The position numbers were made by a program, and so were the translations under genes. A DNA stretch of 64,000 nucleotides from Plotosus lineatus. Lineage: Eukaryota > Chordata > Actinopteri > Siluriformes > Plotosidae. The notes beneath the pieces are model-generated. The model worked only from the letters and a program-made list of their open reading frames with translations, did not search any database and was not told the origin of the DNA. Below, one piece after another: positions 31,953 through 44,624 of the stretch. Positions within the stretch are counted from its first letter, which is position 1, and each line of letters opens with the position of its first letter. The stretch covers positions 19,952,501-20,016,500 of the forward strand of contig CM045733.1 in NCBI GenBank assembly GCA_024760905.1, written 5' to 3'.

Positions 31953-31954
<2 letters not shown>
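31489..31954 (-). mobile_element. MITE-Q copy with both ends, reverse
   Basis: Starts CAGGGATCCCTCATTTTCC and ends GAAGTAGCGAGGGATCACTG, with a (TA)n expansion at about 31587-31607 replacing a short TA run of other copies. 466 bp, flanked by CA and TG repeats. Confidence 0.86.

Positions 31955-32013
<59 letters not shown>
31955..32013. repeat. (TG)n(TA)n microsatellite
   Basis: Directly follows the MITE-Q end. Confidence 0.95.
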
Positions 32014-32021
<8 letters not shown>

Positions 32022-32694
32022 CATACTAAAGCATACTACAGCATAATCCCTCTCTATTACTGTTAAATTCCTGTTAGAGTGACAGCTACAGCAGATTAGG
32101 AAACTTTGGTGTAAATTTCAAGTTTGTGTTGACGTGGAGAAACAGGTCCTCACACATTTGCATCACACAGTTTGGATTCATATCACACTTTTATTACCAC
32201 ACTGCTTATCCCACAGCAGAAGTGCAATCAAATAGCCTTCCGACTTAAGAAGTATGAAATGTTTTATTTATTTATTTATTTTTAATTCAGAGTACACTTT
32301 TTACAAGCTTCTCAATAAATCACTTTGTAGAAAAAATTTCCAACAAACTTACAATTAGGCAAAGGGGAAGCAGCATATAAATTAGGCAACTGAAACAAAC
32401 AAAATATATTAACCATCACAACACGGACTATTTTCCTTTGTCTTTGTCACACACCCTTTATTAAATCTCACAGGGTGTTTGAATTTAATGTGAGCATGAA
32501 ATACAAACCCTTCAAGCAGATTAAATTCGGAATCAAGCTGGCCATGTAAATGATGTGATGACAGGGGGCCCTGTGCAATTAGCATGCCGGCTACTGCTAG
32601 TGCAATTAGGCAAAACAGACAGCTAGAGCATAGGGGCCAGGGACATGGAGGAAGAGACAACATTTCCATATTACTCCAAAGGACAGTGGGTGGA

Positions 32695-32755
<61 letters not shown>

Positions 32756-33034
32756 GGTAGTTCTGTGTTCCTGAATTTAACAGAATTTTACTAGTTGACT
32801 TGAAGCCAAATCTCATGAACAAAATGAACACATGGAAACTCGAGAGTAAATTACAAACATTTGTGGCTGAACAACCCCAAAGAGGAAATACTTTGGGGGG
32901 GAACTTATTTATGCGAATCTGCGAATCATTCAGGTGATTCTGTGAGCCATGCCAAGAAAAACACTGGGGGGGTGGGGGGTGGAAAACCACCCAGAGAAAC
33001 AAACCATCATGACAAGCACCGTGGTCCTACGCAA
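32014..33034. other. Low-copy stretch with (GA)n
   Basis: A (GA)n tract at 32700-32752 interrupts otherwise non-repetitive DNA. 32440-32650 (with GCAATTAGCATGCC and GTGCAATTAGGC) looks like candidate conserved non-coding DNA. The 197-codon minus-strand frame at 32409-33002 spans the (GA)n tract and has no domain. Confidence 0.42.
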
Positions 33035-33238
33035 CCATGCACGAATTCACTCACTCATCTCACTCAATCATGTACCGAATCCTTTAAATCCTACTCTGGT
33101 CACAGGGTGGCTGGAGCCCATCTCAGCCTACACTGGGAAAATATGGGGCACACTCTCAACAACTTGCCAGACCACCACAGAGCCCACCCACATAGATTAA
33201 CAATCACACCTTGGAACAGCCACTTGGCCTAATGTTAA
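33035..33238 (-). mobile_element. SINE-C 3' fragment
   Basis: (TCAC)n, GGTGGCTGGAGCCCATCTCA, CTTGCCAGACCACCACAGAG and TGGAACAGCCACTTGGCCTA match the SINE-C tail and distal body. The head is absent. Confidence 0.75.
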
Positions 33239-33722
33239 GATGAAAAAATATATATATATTTTATATATTATTATTATTATTATATATTAAAATCCCACAC
33301 ATGTAAATCATTCAATCACCAAAACAGAAGGAAGCATGTTGCTTTCCCATCCCGGAAGACCGGATAACTTTGTGTCCGAGTACAGTGAAGTACTAGAGTA
33401 CCGCTGGAGTGTGTTCACAGGTCAAGCTCCGGATATCAGGAACTCTCACGGTGGCAAGCGTGTTGTCAAACGCAAGACCAATATCTCGGCACCATTTTGC
33501 AAAGCATGTTTTATTAATGTGGACGACTGCCACAGAGAACAGCATAAGATGCCCCGTTGCCTGACTCGGAGTGCTGGCGAGTCGTGTGATCTCCCATTGG
33601 GTTGAGTGGCTTTAGCCTTGGGGCTTAAACACATCTCACACTCCCACAGCTCACCTTTTACCACGTGACTATCTGTCAGTGCAGAGGCAATTGTGCTGCT
33701 CACGGCGAACAGCTGAGGTCCG

Positions 33723-33756
<34 letters not shown>

Positions 33757-34687
33757 CCTCCCACACATGAAGTGTTTTTAATGGGGTATGTAGTCACAAT
33801 GGCAGAGCTCTCCTACATGTCTAACCTTTCTGCTACTTATCCTAGTTGGCTGACTCCCAGCTGCCATCTATTATGATATGATCCTGACTCGAGACTGGGC
33901 TAACATTTATAGCACAGACGAGAAGATAGGGCCATCAAAATAAGACTCGGCCCCATCAATACGATCAACCGCCAGATTAAGGGTCTGCTCTGCTTCTAAT
34001 TATAAACAATACAGAAAAAAGACAGATGCAGCTGATAGGTCTCAGTAAGGAAGATGAGAAGCCGAGACACCGAGCGAGGAAACATCACCATAATGCTGTT
34101 GGAACAAACAAGTTCAGAAGCAAAGGAGCAGTGACATCCTGGCATTTAGTTAGTCACCCACTGAAAGAGGATCTTAGAGCTTCCCCATTCCATGCATCAG
34201 GAAGCACATGGTTGCTTAACCTTCCCCAAACAACATGTTTCACTGTGAGTCAAAAACTGGCATCACTGTGCACCTTTGCGTGCCGCTCGCTCCGCCTGCA
34301 TCTATCAGGCACTAAAGTATATTATAATACCAAGTACACAGCACACACCTTTAACTCTTTGTGTGCACACAAATAGGTATGTATTTACATCAAACCAATC
34401 GCATGGAATACACTCAATAAGCACATCCTTAACATGTGATGCTAAACATGGTGAAAATAATAGAAATAGAAAAAAAAAAATGTAAAACTGAATGACCGGT
34501 GGACCTTTCACGTGTTATGGTACTCAAACACACGCATGCACCGTCTAACCTGAAGACAAACTTGAAATTCTAATTCTCTCATTCGATCCTGGTGTTAGGC
34601 TTACGGTAAAGTTCCTGTCCATATAAATGTAAGCAGTATTATAATATTACCATAAGCGCCCGAGTAATAATAATAATAATAATTATA
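33239..34687. other. Low-copy stretch, no gene found
   Basis: (TA)/(TTA) repeats at 33249-33288 and (CA)n at 33724-33755. Open frames at 33336-33605 and 34026-34376 have no recognised domain or splice context. Confidence 0.45.
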
Positions 34688-34698
34688 TGAACAATATA

Positions 34699-35051
34699 TC
34701 GAGCAGTGGTGGTCGAGTGGTATAGGGCGCTGGATCGCTGATCCAAAGGTTGGGGGTTCGAGACTCACTCTCCACAAGGTTGTCAATGTCCCCTCAGTGC
34801 AGCTAACTGGGTTATCACAGGCGGGACATGTCTCTCACTGTCTATGGTGAGAGGTTCATGTAAAAGAACCATTGCTGACTTTCGACAAGAGTAGGCTGTA
34901 AAGCCGTCAGCGTGTTTCCGCCCTACGATGGCCTGGCGAGCTGTTCAGGGTGTACTCTGCCCTCGCCCGTAGTTGGCTGGGATGGGCGCCAGCCTCCCCG
35001 CGACCCTAATTAGGATTAACCGGTTACAGAAAATGATGATGATGATGATGA
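34699..35051 (+). mobile_element. SINE-A copy with SINE-C-type tail
   Basis: The head GTGGTGGTCGAGTGGTATAG (box A region) and GGTTCGAGACTC (box B) lead into the SINE-A body, then switch to ATGGCCTGGCGAGCTGTTC, GGCGCCAGCCTCCCCGCGAC and CCTAATTAGGATTAACCGG, ending (GAT)n. TSD TGAACAATATA at 34688-34698 and 35052-35062 brackets the chimera. Confidence 0.92.
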
Positions 35052-35060
35052 TGAACAATA

Positions 35061-35603
35061 TAGGGATCCCTCGCTACTTCGTTCTTCAATTCATGTGGCT
35101 TCAGTGCGTCGTGTTTTTTTTTTTTTTTTTTTTAATATTCATCGAATTAAAAAATAAGAAAATTAAGGAAGAATAGGGGGAAAAGTTAAGGAAAATGCCA
35201 CAAAAACAAGGCCAATTATGCAAAAAAAAAAAAAAAAAAAACCAAACAAACAAAAACAACCCAAAATCTCCCATCAAAACGTCTTACATTTTTATGTGAG
35301 TTGAGCATCTGAATGTGTGCACGCGCATCTGCGTGTGCGCACACACTGATGCGCGTGCACACACTTAGATGTGCACCATACATAAAAATGTGTGTGTATT
35401 TATATTTTATTTTGCATTTCATGCATTATTTTTGAATGTTTGTTATTATAAGCATTTATAGCGTTGAATATGTATTTATTGATATTATATGCACATATAC
35501 ATACGTGTGTACGTCAGTCAGGAGGGTCAATTTTACTTCGTGGAATTCGACGGTCACTGGAGGATCTTGGTCCCCATTAACCGCGAAAAGTGAGGGATCC
35601 CGG
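35061..35603 (+). mobile_element. MITE-Q copy, longest
   Basis: Begins AGGGATCCCTCGCTACTTC at 35062 and ends AAAAGTGAGGGATCCCGG then TA. It contains poly-T and poly-A runs and a tandem GTGTGCACGCGCATCTG region with two to three copies. It abuts the TSD of the SINE-A at 34699. Confidence 0.84.
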
Positions 35604-35811
35604 TATATAGCTCTTGCGACAGGTACTGACTTACAAGGACCGAACATGCACTTGTGAACTGCAGAGAGACGAGCACACACATGCACACAATTTTGTAGCT
35701 CACGACAAAAGTAATAAAATACATGACATGCACTATACTGGAAGCAGAGTTATACTGTAATAGCTAAAACTTAAAAAATAAATAAATAATTTTTAAAAAA
35801 TAATTAAAGAA

Positions 35812-36129
35812 AGGGTGACACAGTGGTTAGCGCGTCTGCCTCACAGCAAGAAGGACCCGGGTTCGATGAATGGGCTTGAGTTGTTCTGTGTGGGGTGTGT
35901 TTGCTCTCCCTGTGCTGTGCGAGTTTCTTCCTACAGTCCAAAAACATGTACATTACCGTAAATAACTCCATGTGAGTGTAAGCATGAATGATGGTGTATG
36001 TGTTGCTCTGAGATGGTCTAGTTCAGAGTGTACCCCGGCTTCGTGCCATCCAAAATGGGTACCGGTGTGCCCATGACCCAAGTGGGATTAAGCAGTTCGG
36101 CAAATGAGTGCGTGAAATGAGTGCTGAAT

Positions 36130-36160
<31 letters not shown>

Positions 36161-36161
36161 A
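35812..36161 (+). mobile_element. SINE-C copy ending in (GAA)n
   Basis: The head GGTGACACAGTGGTTAGCGC (box A) and CCCGGGTTCGATGA (box B), body with TTCTTCCTACAGTCCAAAAA, tail GTGGGATTAAGCAGTTCGGC, then (GAA)n at 36131-36161. Confidence 0.87.
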
Positions 36162-38570
36162 AACAGCTGTGTGTATAGAAGGCTGTGAGGCTAGGAAGCA
36201 TATCTGTGTGTTAGCAGATAATCCGCTTTAAACTGATTCGGGTTTAAACCTTTCCCGCTTTGGGCCTTTTGTGCCTCTAGCTCGACACCTGAACACTTCC
36301 AGTCGTCTGCCTGAACAGGAAAAGAGGCGGTGTGCTCATTTCACAAGCTCCAAAACCAAGCAGTTAATCACGAAATCGACAGAATAAAGGAGACTCAAAC
36401 AAAGCTTTCTCAATCGACATGCCTAAAATTATTACAAAAAAAAAACCAAAAAAAAAAAAAAACTACTATTTTCATTTTCAGTGTCAGGGAAAGCAGTGAA
36501 ACAAAAGGTTTCCCTAACAAAGCTTTCCACAGAGACATGACACTGGTGTTAGTATCTATTTACATACTGAAAATGCACTGGCAGCAATTTGCATAATGTT
36601 TTTTGTAGCCGTGCGCTCTGGGGAGCAGCATTGTAACATATTGATGCTTAATGAACTCTGAAAAAAAAATTGATTTTCCACAGAGTAAATTAAGAAATGC
36701 ATTATAGCTGTTAAGGCAATCTTATGGGAAATCGAAGCCTTCCACTGCTAAACTACGCTTGATAAGTAATAAATTACACGTTACAGTTATTTGCTTTAAT
36801 TCATGCTAATTTTGCCCAATTAATGTATCACAGTAGCTCTGGAGTCTGCCACAGGAGGTTTAATTATTATCTTGCTTTTTTTTTTGTGTGTTTTCCCTGG
36901 GTCCGTATGTTTGTGTTTCTTGTTTGTACTGGATGCATGCATAATTACATATACCCTCGAGTAGATTTGAAGGTATATGCATATTTGAGAATGCATCTCA
37001 GAAAGTGTCAATGAGAATGTATTATTTTTATTGTTTTCCTACTATACAGAAATAAATTATTTATACAAACTGCAGAAGTGAGTATCGCCAAAAACAAAGA
37101 GTGCAACAAGGCCCGAAACACATCCATCCATCTGATTTCTAGAAACAACCCGACAGTCATGCTCGAACGATCATGATAAACGGATGTTGATAAATTTATT
37201 GTTAATACACCATTATATTAATACTTTCCAGTAAAGAAACCAAGGTCTAGGTGTCTGTGTGTGCAGAATCTCAGTTGTTTTTTCCTGCATATGGTTCAGA
37301 CAGGACATGGCACTTCCTTCCATTCTCTCCCTCCACATGCTGATGACACGCTGTTTACAGCCTCTCTGAAACTCCTCTGGCCTAATCACGCCTCTCTGAT
37401 GCCTCTTTTCCATTCAATCGCTGTGTGAGCATGTAGTGGCTCCACACACACAGGACACTTCACACCCTGAGGCTCAGCTCCACCTTACTGGAGTCATTCC
37501 TTATGAAACCAAAGCTGGAGAAAATAAACAAAACAAAACCAAACAAACACTGGATTTCCTCTGGAGCAGCAAGAAGCCACAAACATTCAATCTCTGGATG
37601 GGAAATTTGACACCACGTTGAATGTCAGGGACTGTTTCAGGACAACCCACTTTAGAACCTCTCAATGACTCGGTATATCGCATCAACCTCAAAGCCATAT
37701 ACGCCTCCATGAAAAAGAAAAGCTGAACAAAGAACCCTGACAAAATCTGCTGCTCAGGCTGGAAAAAGTTACTCTTTAATTAACCTTTTTATTTCTTCTA
37801 CTATTGCAAATTTCTTTACTTCAACAACCCTGAAATAACTCGAGACATCAGTACACCCTCACTGACAATTAAAATATACGGGAAAAAATACAGTACCATC
37901 CCTTCTTTTTCGCCAGAGACGGAAAGAGCGCACAAAACAGTGTGTCCTCGTTTTTTTTTTTTTTTTAACAGACTGGCAGTAGTCACTATTCTGCTCACAC
38001 ACACACACACATAGTAAAAAAGCTTAAGCACTGCTGGTTTTTCAACTAAATTAGAGAAAACAAAATCTCCTGATTAGTCAATTAAGTGCCACATTAGCTC
38101 GGGAGTTAATTAAAAGATAGGGCACAGTCTTTAACAATATGCTAAGGCAGAGTGTTTAAACAGGAGACTGAACAAATGGCGCTTATTAAAACTTACTGTG
38201 AGTCACTTGACATCTAACATAGCTGTACCTAGAGCTACACAAACAGATTGGCGGGCTGGGGCGCTCCCCGAATCCATCTATGCTAATATTCTGGAGACAG
38301 CGAGGAGTAGTGGCACACGTCAACAGCTGGCACCACAGGATGTAAACACTTAGAAAAGCAGCGCCTAAGCTACTTCAATTATCGAAGCAAAAAACACATC
38401 CACACACCGTCTTCAATCTCTGTCAGCACTGCTATCATTATGCAATGTTACCGGCTAAACACTTATCGCATTCACAAACGCTTTGTGATACAATTAACAA
38501 AGCGCCTGTTATAGATTATGATGAGACAGGGATGTGCTGTGTACTAAACAGCAAGATATTTTGTGTGTAC
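36162..38570. other. Repeat-poor stretch, possible conserved non-coding DNA
   Basis: Over 2.4 kb without a transposon. 36560-36860 and 38040-38210 are dense in TAATTA/TTAATT-type homeodomain cores (for example GCCCAATTAATGTATCAC, GTCAATTAAGTGCC). No exon recognised. Regulatory function is inference and would need cross-species alignment. Confidence 0.4.
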
Positions 38571-38785
38571 ACTCACTATCCACTTTATTTGGAATAACTG
38601 TACAATCAGCAAATCATATGGTGGCTGTAGGACAGTGTACAAGTCCATGCACATACAGGCCATAGATTGGGGACGTGCAATCTAAACACAGTAGTGTCCC
38701 AGCCCAGGACTCGAACCCAGCGTCTTCCAGCTGTGAAGCAGACATTGCTAACCACTACATCGCCATGCCATCCTACATAGGAACG
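38571..38785 (-). mobile_element. Tc1 terminal scrap and SINE-C head fragment
   Basis: ACTCACTATCCACTTTATTT (38572-38591) followed by GGAATAACTGTAC resembles the inverted end of the Tc1-like family at 47690. From about 38640 the minus strand carries a SINE-C head (GTAGTGGTTAGCAATGTC, GGGTTCGAGTCC). Confidence 0.65.
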
Positions 38786-39162
38786 TAAGCAAAATATCAA
38801 GTCATTTTATAGTTTACTGTTACACCAGGACAACGGCAGGTCAGGTGAGCTCCAACGGCACTGTTTCACCAGTAGCATGTTCTTAAATACATTCATAATT
38901 TAGTACACACTTCACACACATGAAACTAAATCGCTTTCCACAATGGTGTGTTTTTAAAATCATTTAAAGTTTTAGTGTATACTATACTGAAACATAACAA
39001 AACAAAAAAATAAAACAAGATTTCTGTAAATTATTTTTCTATTTTTAAACATGACAACAATGATATCACCTGCTGTAAGTGACCATGAAATACTGTGAGT
39101 GCCTGTCATTTTGTCTCAAGCATTATCCACTTAGAATAATCACCAGATAATGGACCAATCAG

Positions 39163-39839
39163 CTGTGGGCAGTAGTGTCCTGGTGGTAAAGGGCGCTGGA
39201 TCACTAATCCTAGGGTTGGGGGTTCAAGTCCCACTCTCCACAGGGTTGTCACTGCCCCCCCCCAGTGCAGCGAACTGGGTTATCAAAGGTCAGCGATGTC
39301 TCTCGCTGTCTATGATGAACAGCATGTAAAAGAACCATTGCTGACTTTCGTAAAGAGGAGCTGCATAGCCGTCAGCGTGTTTCTGCCCCTTGCTAAAGGG
39401 TTGTGTCAGGAAGGGCATCCGATGTAAAAACCTATACCAAATCAAATATACAAATCAGATGATGTGGCGACACCTGAAAAAGGGGAAAAAGGAAAGTTCG
39501 TTGGGTTTTTTACACCCGAGCCATCGTGGCTCATTGGACAGGTGCTTATCCCCGGTTTCCATAGCGTGGAGCGACTAGGAGTACAACGCCTCCTGGATGG
39601 GACGCTAGTCCATCGCAGGTTACCTTCCCAGTATATTTTTACTGGTACCCATTTATACTTCTGGGTGAACAGAGGCACACTTGTGGTTTAGATCTTGCCC
39701 AGGGATCTTAGCACAGTGGGGGTCTAACTGGGATTTGAACACACAACCTCCCGATCATGAGTGCAGCAGCCTAACCACTATGCCACCGGCCCCACCAAAA
39801 AGGGAAAAAGCCGAAAGGAAAAGAAGAAGAAGAAGAGTA
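39163..39839 (+). mobile_element. SINE-A copy with RTE-type tail, split by SINE-B
   Basis: The head GTGTCCTGGTGGTAAAGGGC and GGTTCAAGTCC (box B), body, and tail GGGCATCCGATGTAAAAACC...GATGTGGCGACACCTG, then after the SINE-B insert the tail resumes with GCCGAAAGGAAAAG(AAG)n. TSD GACCAATCAG at 39153-39162 and 39840-39849 encloses both. Confidence 0.92.
39493..39796 (-). mobile_element. SINE-B nested in SINE-A
   Basis: Minus-strand head GGGGCCGGTGGCATAGTGGT, box B GTTCAAATCCC, and body with GGGAAGGTAACCTGCGATGG. Flanks AAAAAGGGGAAAAAGG (39477-39492) and AAAAAGGGAAAAAG (39797-39810) are a slightly diverged TSD inside the purine-rich SINE-A tail. Confidence 0.88.
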
Positions 39840-40179
39840 GACCAATCAGATCAAGCCTTTCCTGTGTAGTGTATACTACATAGTGTATTTCATAGTGTCA
39901 TAGTGTAGTGTAAATAGTGTATTTCTTCAGTGATCACTGGCCGTAATATTTTTATTGTCATAACTGATACATACATTGTACTCTCAGCGTCAATAAAAAC
40001 ACAAGTTTTACATTTGAGTTCAGTATTTCTATTTAATGCTCAATACCCGAGTAGTCATGAGCAAAATAAGTCTAGGTGCTTGTTTTGCTATTAACCTACT
40101 GTTACACTTGACTGCACTTGAATTGCAATTTGAGCAGATTTGTTGTACTCATGTGTGCTACCAATCCTGTGTATGTTTG

Positions 40180-40515
40180 GGATTAGTTTTTGTTCTGTAT
40201 ATCAAGCCAGGCCGGAAAAAAATGCCTCGGTCTGTTTGAGTGTGGAATATCATGTCCCCTCAGCGTACACCAATAGGCTGCTCCGGCCACCATACTCGCC
40301 TGAACTCTCGCTAGTGGAGTACCGTTGAGACCACATGTCTCTTGTCGTGCGTCTCCACACAGGAACATCCAGAAACGTATGTATGCGTTGCACCAGGAAT
40401 GGGCTAACATGCCCAAGGACAATATTCGACATCTTATACGGGCAATGTGTAGACGTTGTGTATTGCTCGTATCGATGCATGTAAATAACACGAGATACTG
40501 AAAGGCCAGAAATCT
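40180..40515 (+). pseudogene. Tc1-like transposase C-terminal fragment
   Basis: Plus-strand words P-P-Y-S-P-E-L-S-L-V-E-Y (the W-P-x-x-S-P-D-L-N-P-I-E catalytic segment, with the final Glu retained), then Q-E-W-A-N-M-P-K-D-N-I-R-H-L-I-R-A-M-C-R-R-C and N-N-T-R-Y. A stop follows the E-Y-R block and frames shift. No terminal repeats found. Different in sequence from the Tc1 copies at 54.9-57.9 kb. Confidence 0.75.
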
Positions 40516-43500
40516 GGAAACTGGATATGCCATTGTTAAATGTCAGTAAAAAAAAAAAAAAATCACATTTTTGAATTCTTGCTGAATTTTGAAAAAAAAC
40601 CTTAGAAATATCCATTATAACCAAATATAAAAGTTCAAGTACCTCCTTAATAAATATCCCGGGAGACAGAAAAAAATTAGCAGGGTTAGGTTTTCACTGT
40701 ATTATTACATTAAGTGAATGATGTAGACACGCATGATATGTAGGAAATGTATAGAAATATATATAGTAACTATTTATTCCTTCATTTTTTATCAAGCTCA
40801 TCTTATTTGCACCTCTCCACAATAAAAGCAATATGGTGCCGGTGTCTTGAAAGCTGTTAGTTGCTACAGCAAGACATCACAGTTCACTGCCTGTGTTGGC
40901 GTATCAGCGTCACTTTCTATCCAGAACAATGCAACAGCTGACAGCTTGCACAGAGAATCATCCCACTAAGCTGAATTATTTCTGCCACGTGTTAATTTAT
41001 TAACAACCTGTGCATACCCTAATGTAGTAAATTTGCATATACATTTTTAACCTGGAAGGAAGATCATGAATATTCCTCAGGCAGCCAAGCACTTCTCTTT
41101 GTTAGTCATTTTTGATTCATAAGAGAAGGTGAGGGAGAAGGAGAGAAGTCGTCACAACTAATATATTTCCTCCAGGGCCTGTATCCTTTCAGGGAAAATA
41201 ACACTTTCATAAACAGAATGGTTGATGAAATATCAAATATCATGTGAAAGTAATTATTGTTAGTAGTAGTAAGCAGGATATTATAATGTATAATGAAAAT
41301 AGTGTTTGTGCAGTACGCAGCGTGGGTATCGAAGCTCTCAGATTCACACACTGAGCATGTGTAGCAGAATGGTTTGAGACATAAAAAAAACTAGTCTAGA
41401 ATTCATAAGAGCTGCACTCCTTAGGTATCAGGACAAGAAGAGTTATTCCTTTGAGACAACTCTACAGGTTCCTTTCCTCTGCACCTGTGAAGTTTCTTGT
41501 GTATGCTCCTTATTTTGCGCAGAGATGCAATGCTTAGCCCTGAACATAAATAATACACTGCCTTCCAGCTGCAACACACTTGTCAGTACAACAGACTGCT
41601 TTTGAATGCTGAGTACACAAGACAAACAGAGACACAAAAACAGATGAGCTTATTGTCTGAAGAAACAAGCGTGACAAGATCATCAATTAATAGAACATGC
41701 TACGTGATTATTACTCTGCATACCACTCGTAGTAATTGCCATTCTTATTTATTTATCACTTCAGCATGGCACTTCTGAGAATATAACACATACAAGCCTG
41801 TTAATATCGGTTAAGTGTAATGTATAATTTGATGATGTAACATAATTATCATACTAGCAGTGGGCTACTTGTAAGGATATAAACATAATGTTTGTGTAGT
41901 TATAAGAGAAAACTCATTAAAAAGAATTATATGTTGTGACTATTATGTGAAACAGAATTATGGTACCACCCTGTTTGTTTGTTTTTGTTTTTTTTACAGT
42001 TGAGTGTTATATCTCATCACATTTTGACACAGACTAGAAATGTATTCATTTATTCATTAAAGAATTATGTGCATATATGTTTTAGGAATTTACAGTTACA
42101 TTTATTGTGGTCGAACACTCACAGAATAACTAGAAAAATTACTGACGACACTCACTACAGAATACACCCACCCCCACCCGAGAGGCTATCTATGTGCAAA
42201 GTCAGAGTACACCCTGAACAGCTCATCAGTCCATTGCAGAAACAAACCTCTACCATCACTGGGGTGCCTAGAAAGGAATCTTGCGTTCACATTTTGCAGC
42301 TTTATAGCCTGAAATAAAAACACAGCTATAAATACTTTTCTCCATCTGCGTTTTCTCAATGTAAATTATACCATTTGTGGAAAAAAACTGAAGCACGACT
42401 TAAGCTATTAGTAAATTGAAGGCCTTAAGAAAGCATATGATTATGAAACTAGCACATTTTCTAACCACCCAACTTCAAATATGAATAAATATTTCCATGT
42501 CCAGGTTTACTTGTGAAGTAATGCATCAAAATCTTTAGTACATGCCTGGGAGATATCATATCAAAATACATACAAATGGTGAACACAGTTTTTGAAATAA
42601 TTCAAATACTTCCTAGTTTACACCTTTTTCATGCACAGTTTTGTGACAAGAGAAAAACGTCATTATTTTCACATCTCGCTGAGCCTCTGCTAAGGTCTCT
42701 ACAGGTCCAACACCCACATAAATCACAGCACAGGTGCACACACAAAGAACTACAGAATTTACGTGTGTATGACTAAATTGATCAACAAGCACCAGACTTA
42801 AAAAGGGATCAATGATATACATAACTTTTCCTGTCCATGTTACACAGTGTATCTTGTGCATCAGATCACTGATGTATTGCCATTTATTGACTTTGTATAG
42901 CAAAAAAAAATTTAAGATGTTGAGCACTATTAATTGAAATAGTGCAATTAATTACACAATTATTATCTAAAGCTGTTATTAGTGAACAGAAGGCTATTCA
43001 TGTTACATACTGAGTTGTCCTACTGATAATCTGATGATGATGCTTCTCTAAGGAATATTATCCTGCATCTGCCAAGCTTTAAAGCATATTAGCCAAATGC
43101 ATTAAAAGAGGGGGGGGGGTCTATATTTTTCTAATTCTGAAGAAAATGTTAAAGGTCATTTTCACAGATTTCAGTGCCAGTTTCCTGATCATACCCATAT
43201 ACTAAAATCCTCATGCCCGCTCAGTTTACATTTGCATAGGAAATACTAGCATGCCAATGAATGTCAAGGACAACAAATTTATTTCGTCAGCCACACAATG
43301 TCAAGACTCAAAATTGCTTCTCTGCACAGATCAATATTTATGCAATGGAGAAAGCTTCCAATGAAAATTTTGCATGTGTTACTAAAAACAAAGAAGGGAT
43401 GATTTTGAAGACACAAGGTGTCCTCTCTTTGCATGCCAGACTTTAATTTTAACAGAGTTCTGTTTTTCCATCTAGAAACCAACACCCAAGAGGTTACCAT

Positions 43501-44305
43501 GGGCCTTTTTGATAACCTCTCTGACCAGTATCATCATCACTACTCGATCCAGTTTGGATGGACAGTCCGATCCAGGAAGGGTACGAGGAGTATCAAACAC
43601 CTCTCAGTTCATGATTACAGACTTTACTGTAGTTAAAGGAAATTAATCAAGCCTTTGAACTTTTCATGCCTTTCATGCCTGTACAAAATGATCACTCAGA
43701 TCATCTGACAGTGCCTTTCCACCATAGTTGATTTGCTTTCAGTTTCAGTTTAAATGATACCTGAGGTGAATTAGCGTTACTAGCTATTTGAAACAATCAC
43801 ATTTGACATCAGCGGTTCCTTCCTTGTCCCATGCCAAAATATGAGCCAGTGCTGCGACACTGGGCACGCTCAGAGAGATGTTGAACTTCTTACTGACTAT
43901 TCTAGCCTGGTAGTGACGTGAACTCACTCATTGGATTGACTGGGCTGCATAACTGACCCCTTTGCATCATAACACATTATCGGCTAGTGCTGAGCTGCAC
44001 AAACAACAAGCCCAAAAATAATTTCTTGTGTGTTCCGAAGCCACATTTGAAGACAGGAAAGCCACGTTGTCAGGACTTTGTCTGCATAAGTCATTTTGGT
44101 TTTAATGTCACGTATATCTCATGGCAGCATTCTTATCCTCAGAGTAACTAGAATGTAAGTTTTCATGGGCTCCACAAGGCTCCGTCCTCTCTGGTTCAAA
44201 CAGGTAAATATATATACGCATTTCCTCAAAATTGCTAGTCATAATTGCTTTTTCAACATGGTTTTAATCATATAAAAATGACACTCATTGAATGTTACAT
44301 CTAGA
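40516..44305. other. Long repeat-poor stretch
   Basis: Almost 3.8 kb with no recognised element beyond a possible SINE-C tail scrap near 42195-42245. 40930-41110 has Octamer/homeobox-like words and is a candidate conserved element. No exon recognised despite several frames of 60-110 codons. Confidence 0.4.
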
Positions 44306-44350
44306 AAAAAAAAAAAAAAAAAAAAAAAAAAGAAGATAAAAAAAAAAAAC
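44306..44350. repeat. Poly-A tract
   Basis: A26 followed by GAAGAT and a further A11 run. No retroposed body was identified on its 5' side. Confidence 0.9.
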
Positions 44351-44624
44351 AAACAAGCATCTGCTTACTATTAGTTCAGCCCAACTAGTAAGCCATAGGA
44401 TATATTTACCCAGTTTTGTGCATTTTAGGAACATTAATGTTTAAATAAGTGTCTGTATCACTTACACATATTACATTTTACATTATACACAGGTTATGCA
44501 AACCAATACCGGTACTCTTTACGCACTAGAATGCTCAAAAAATAGCTCTTTTTATGATGAAACAAATCAGAATTTATTGAATGCTTTCAAGTTTTGCATT
44601 TACAAGTTTGTTTTAGTGATATTT

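Noticed and set aside
32409..33002. 197-codon minus-strand frame
   Set aside because: It spans a (GA)n tract giving a Ser-Leu repeat, and flanking residues match no family.
33336..33605. 89-codon plus-strand frame as a possible small gene
   Set aside because: No recognised domain, no splice or promoter evidence; length expected by chance in this much DNA.
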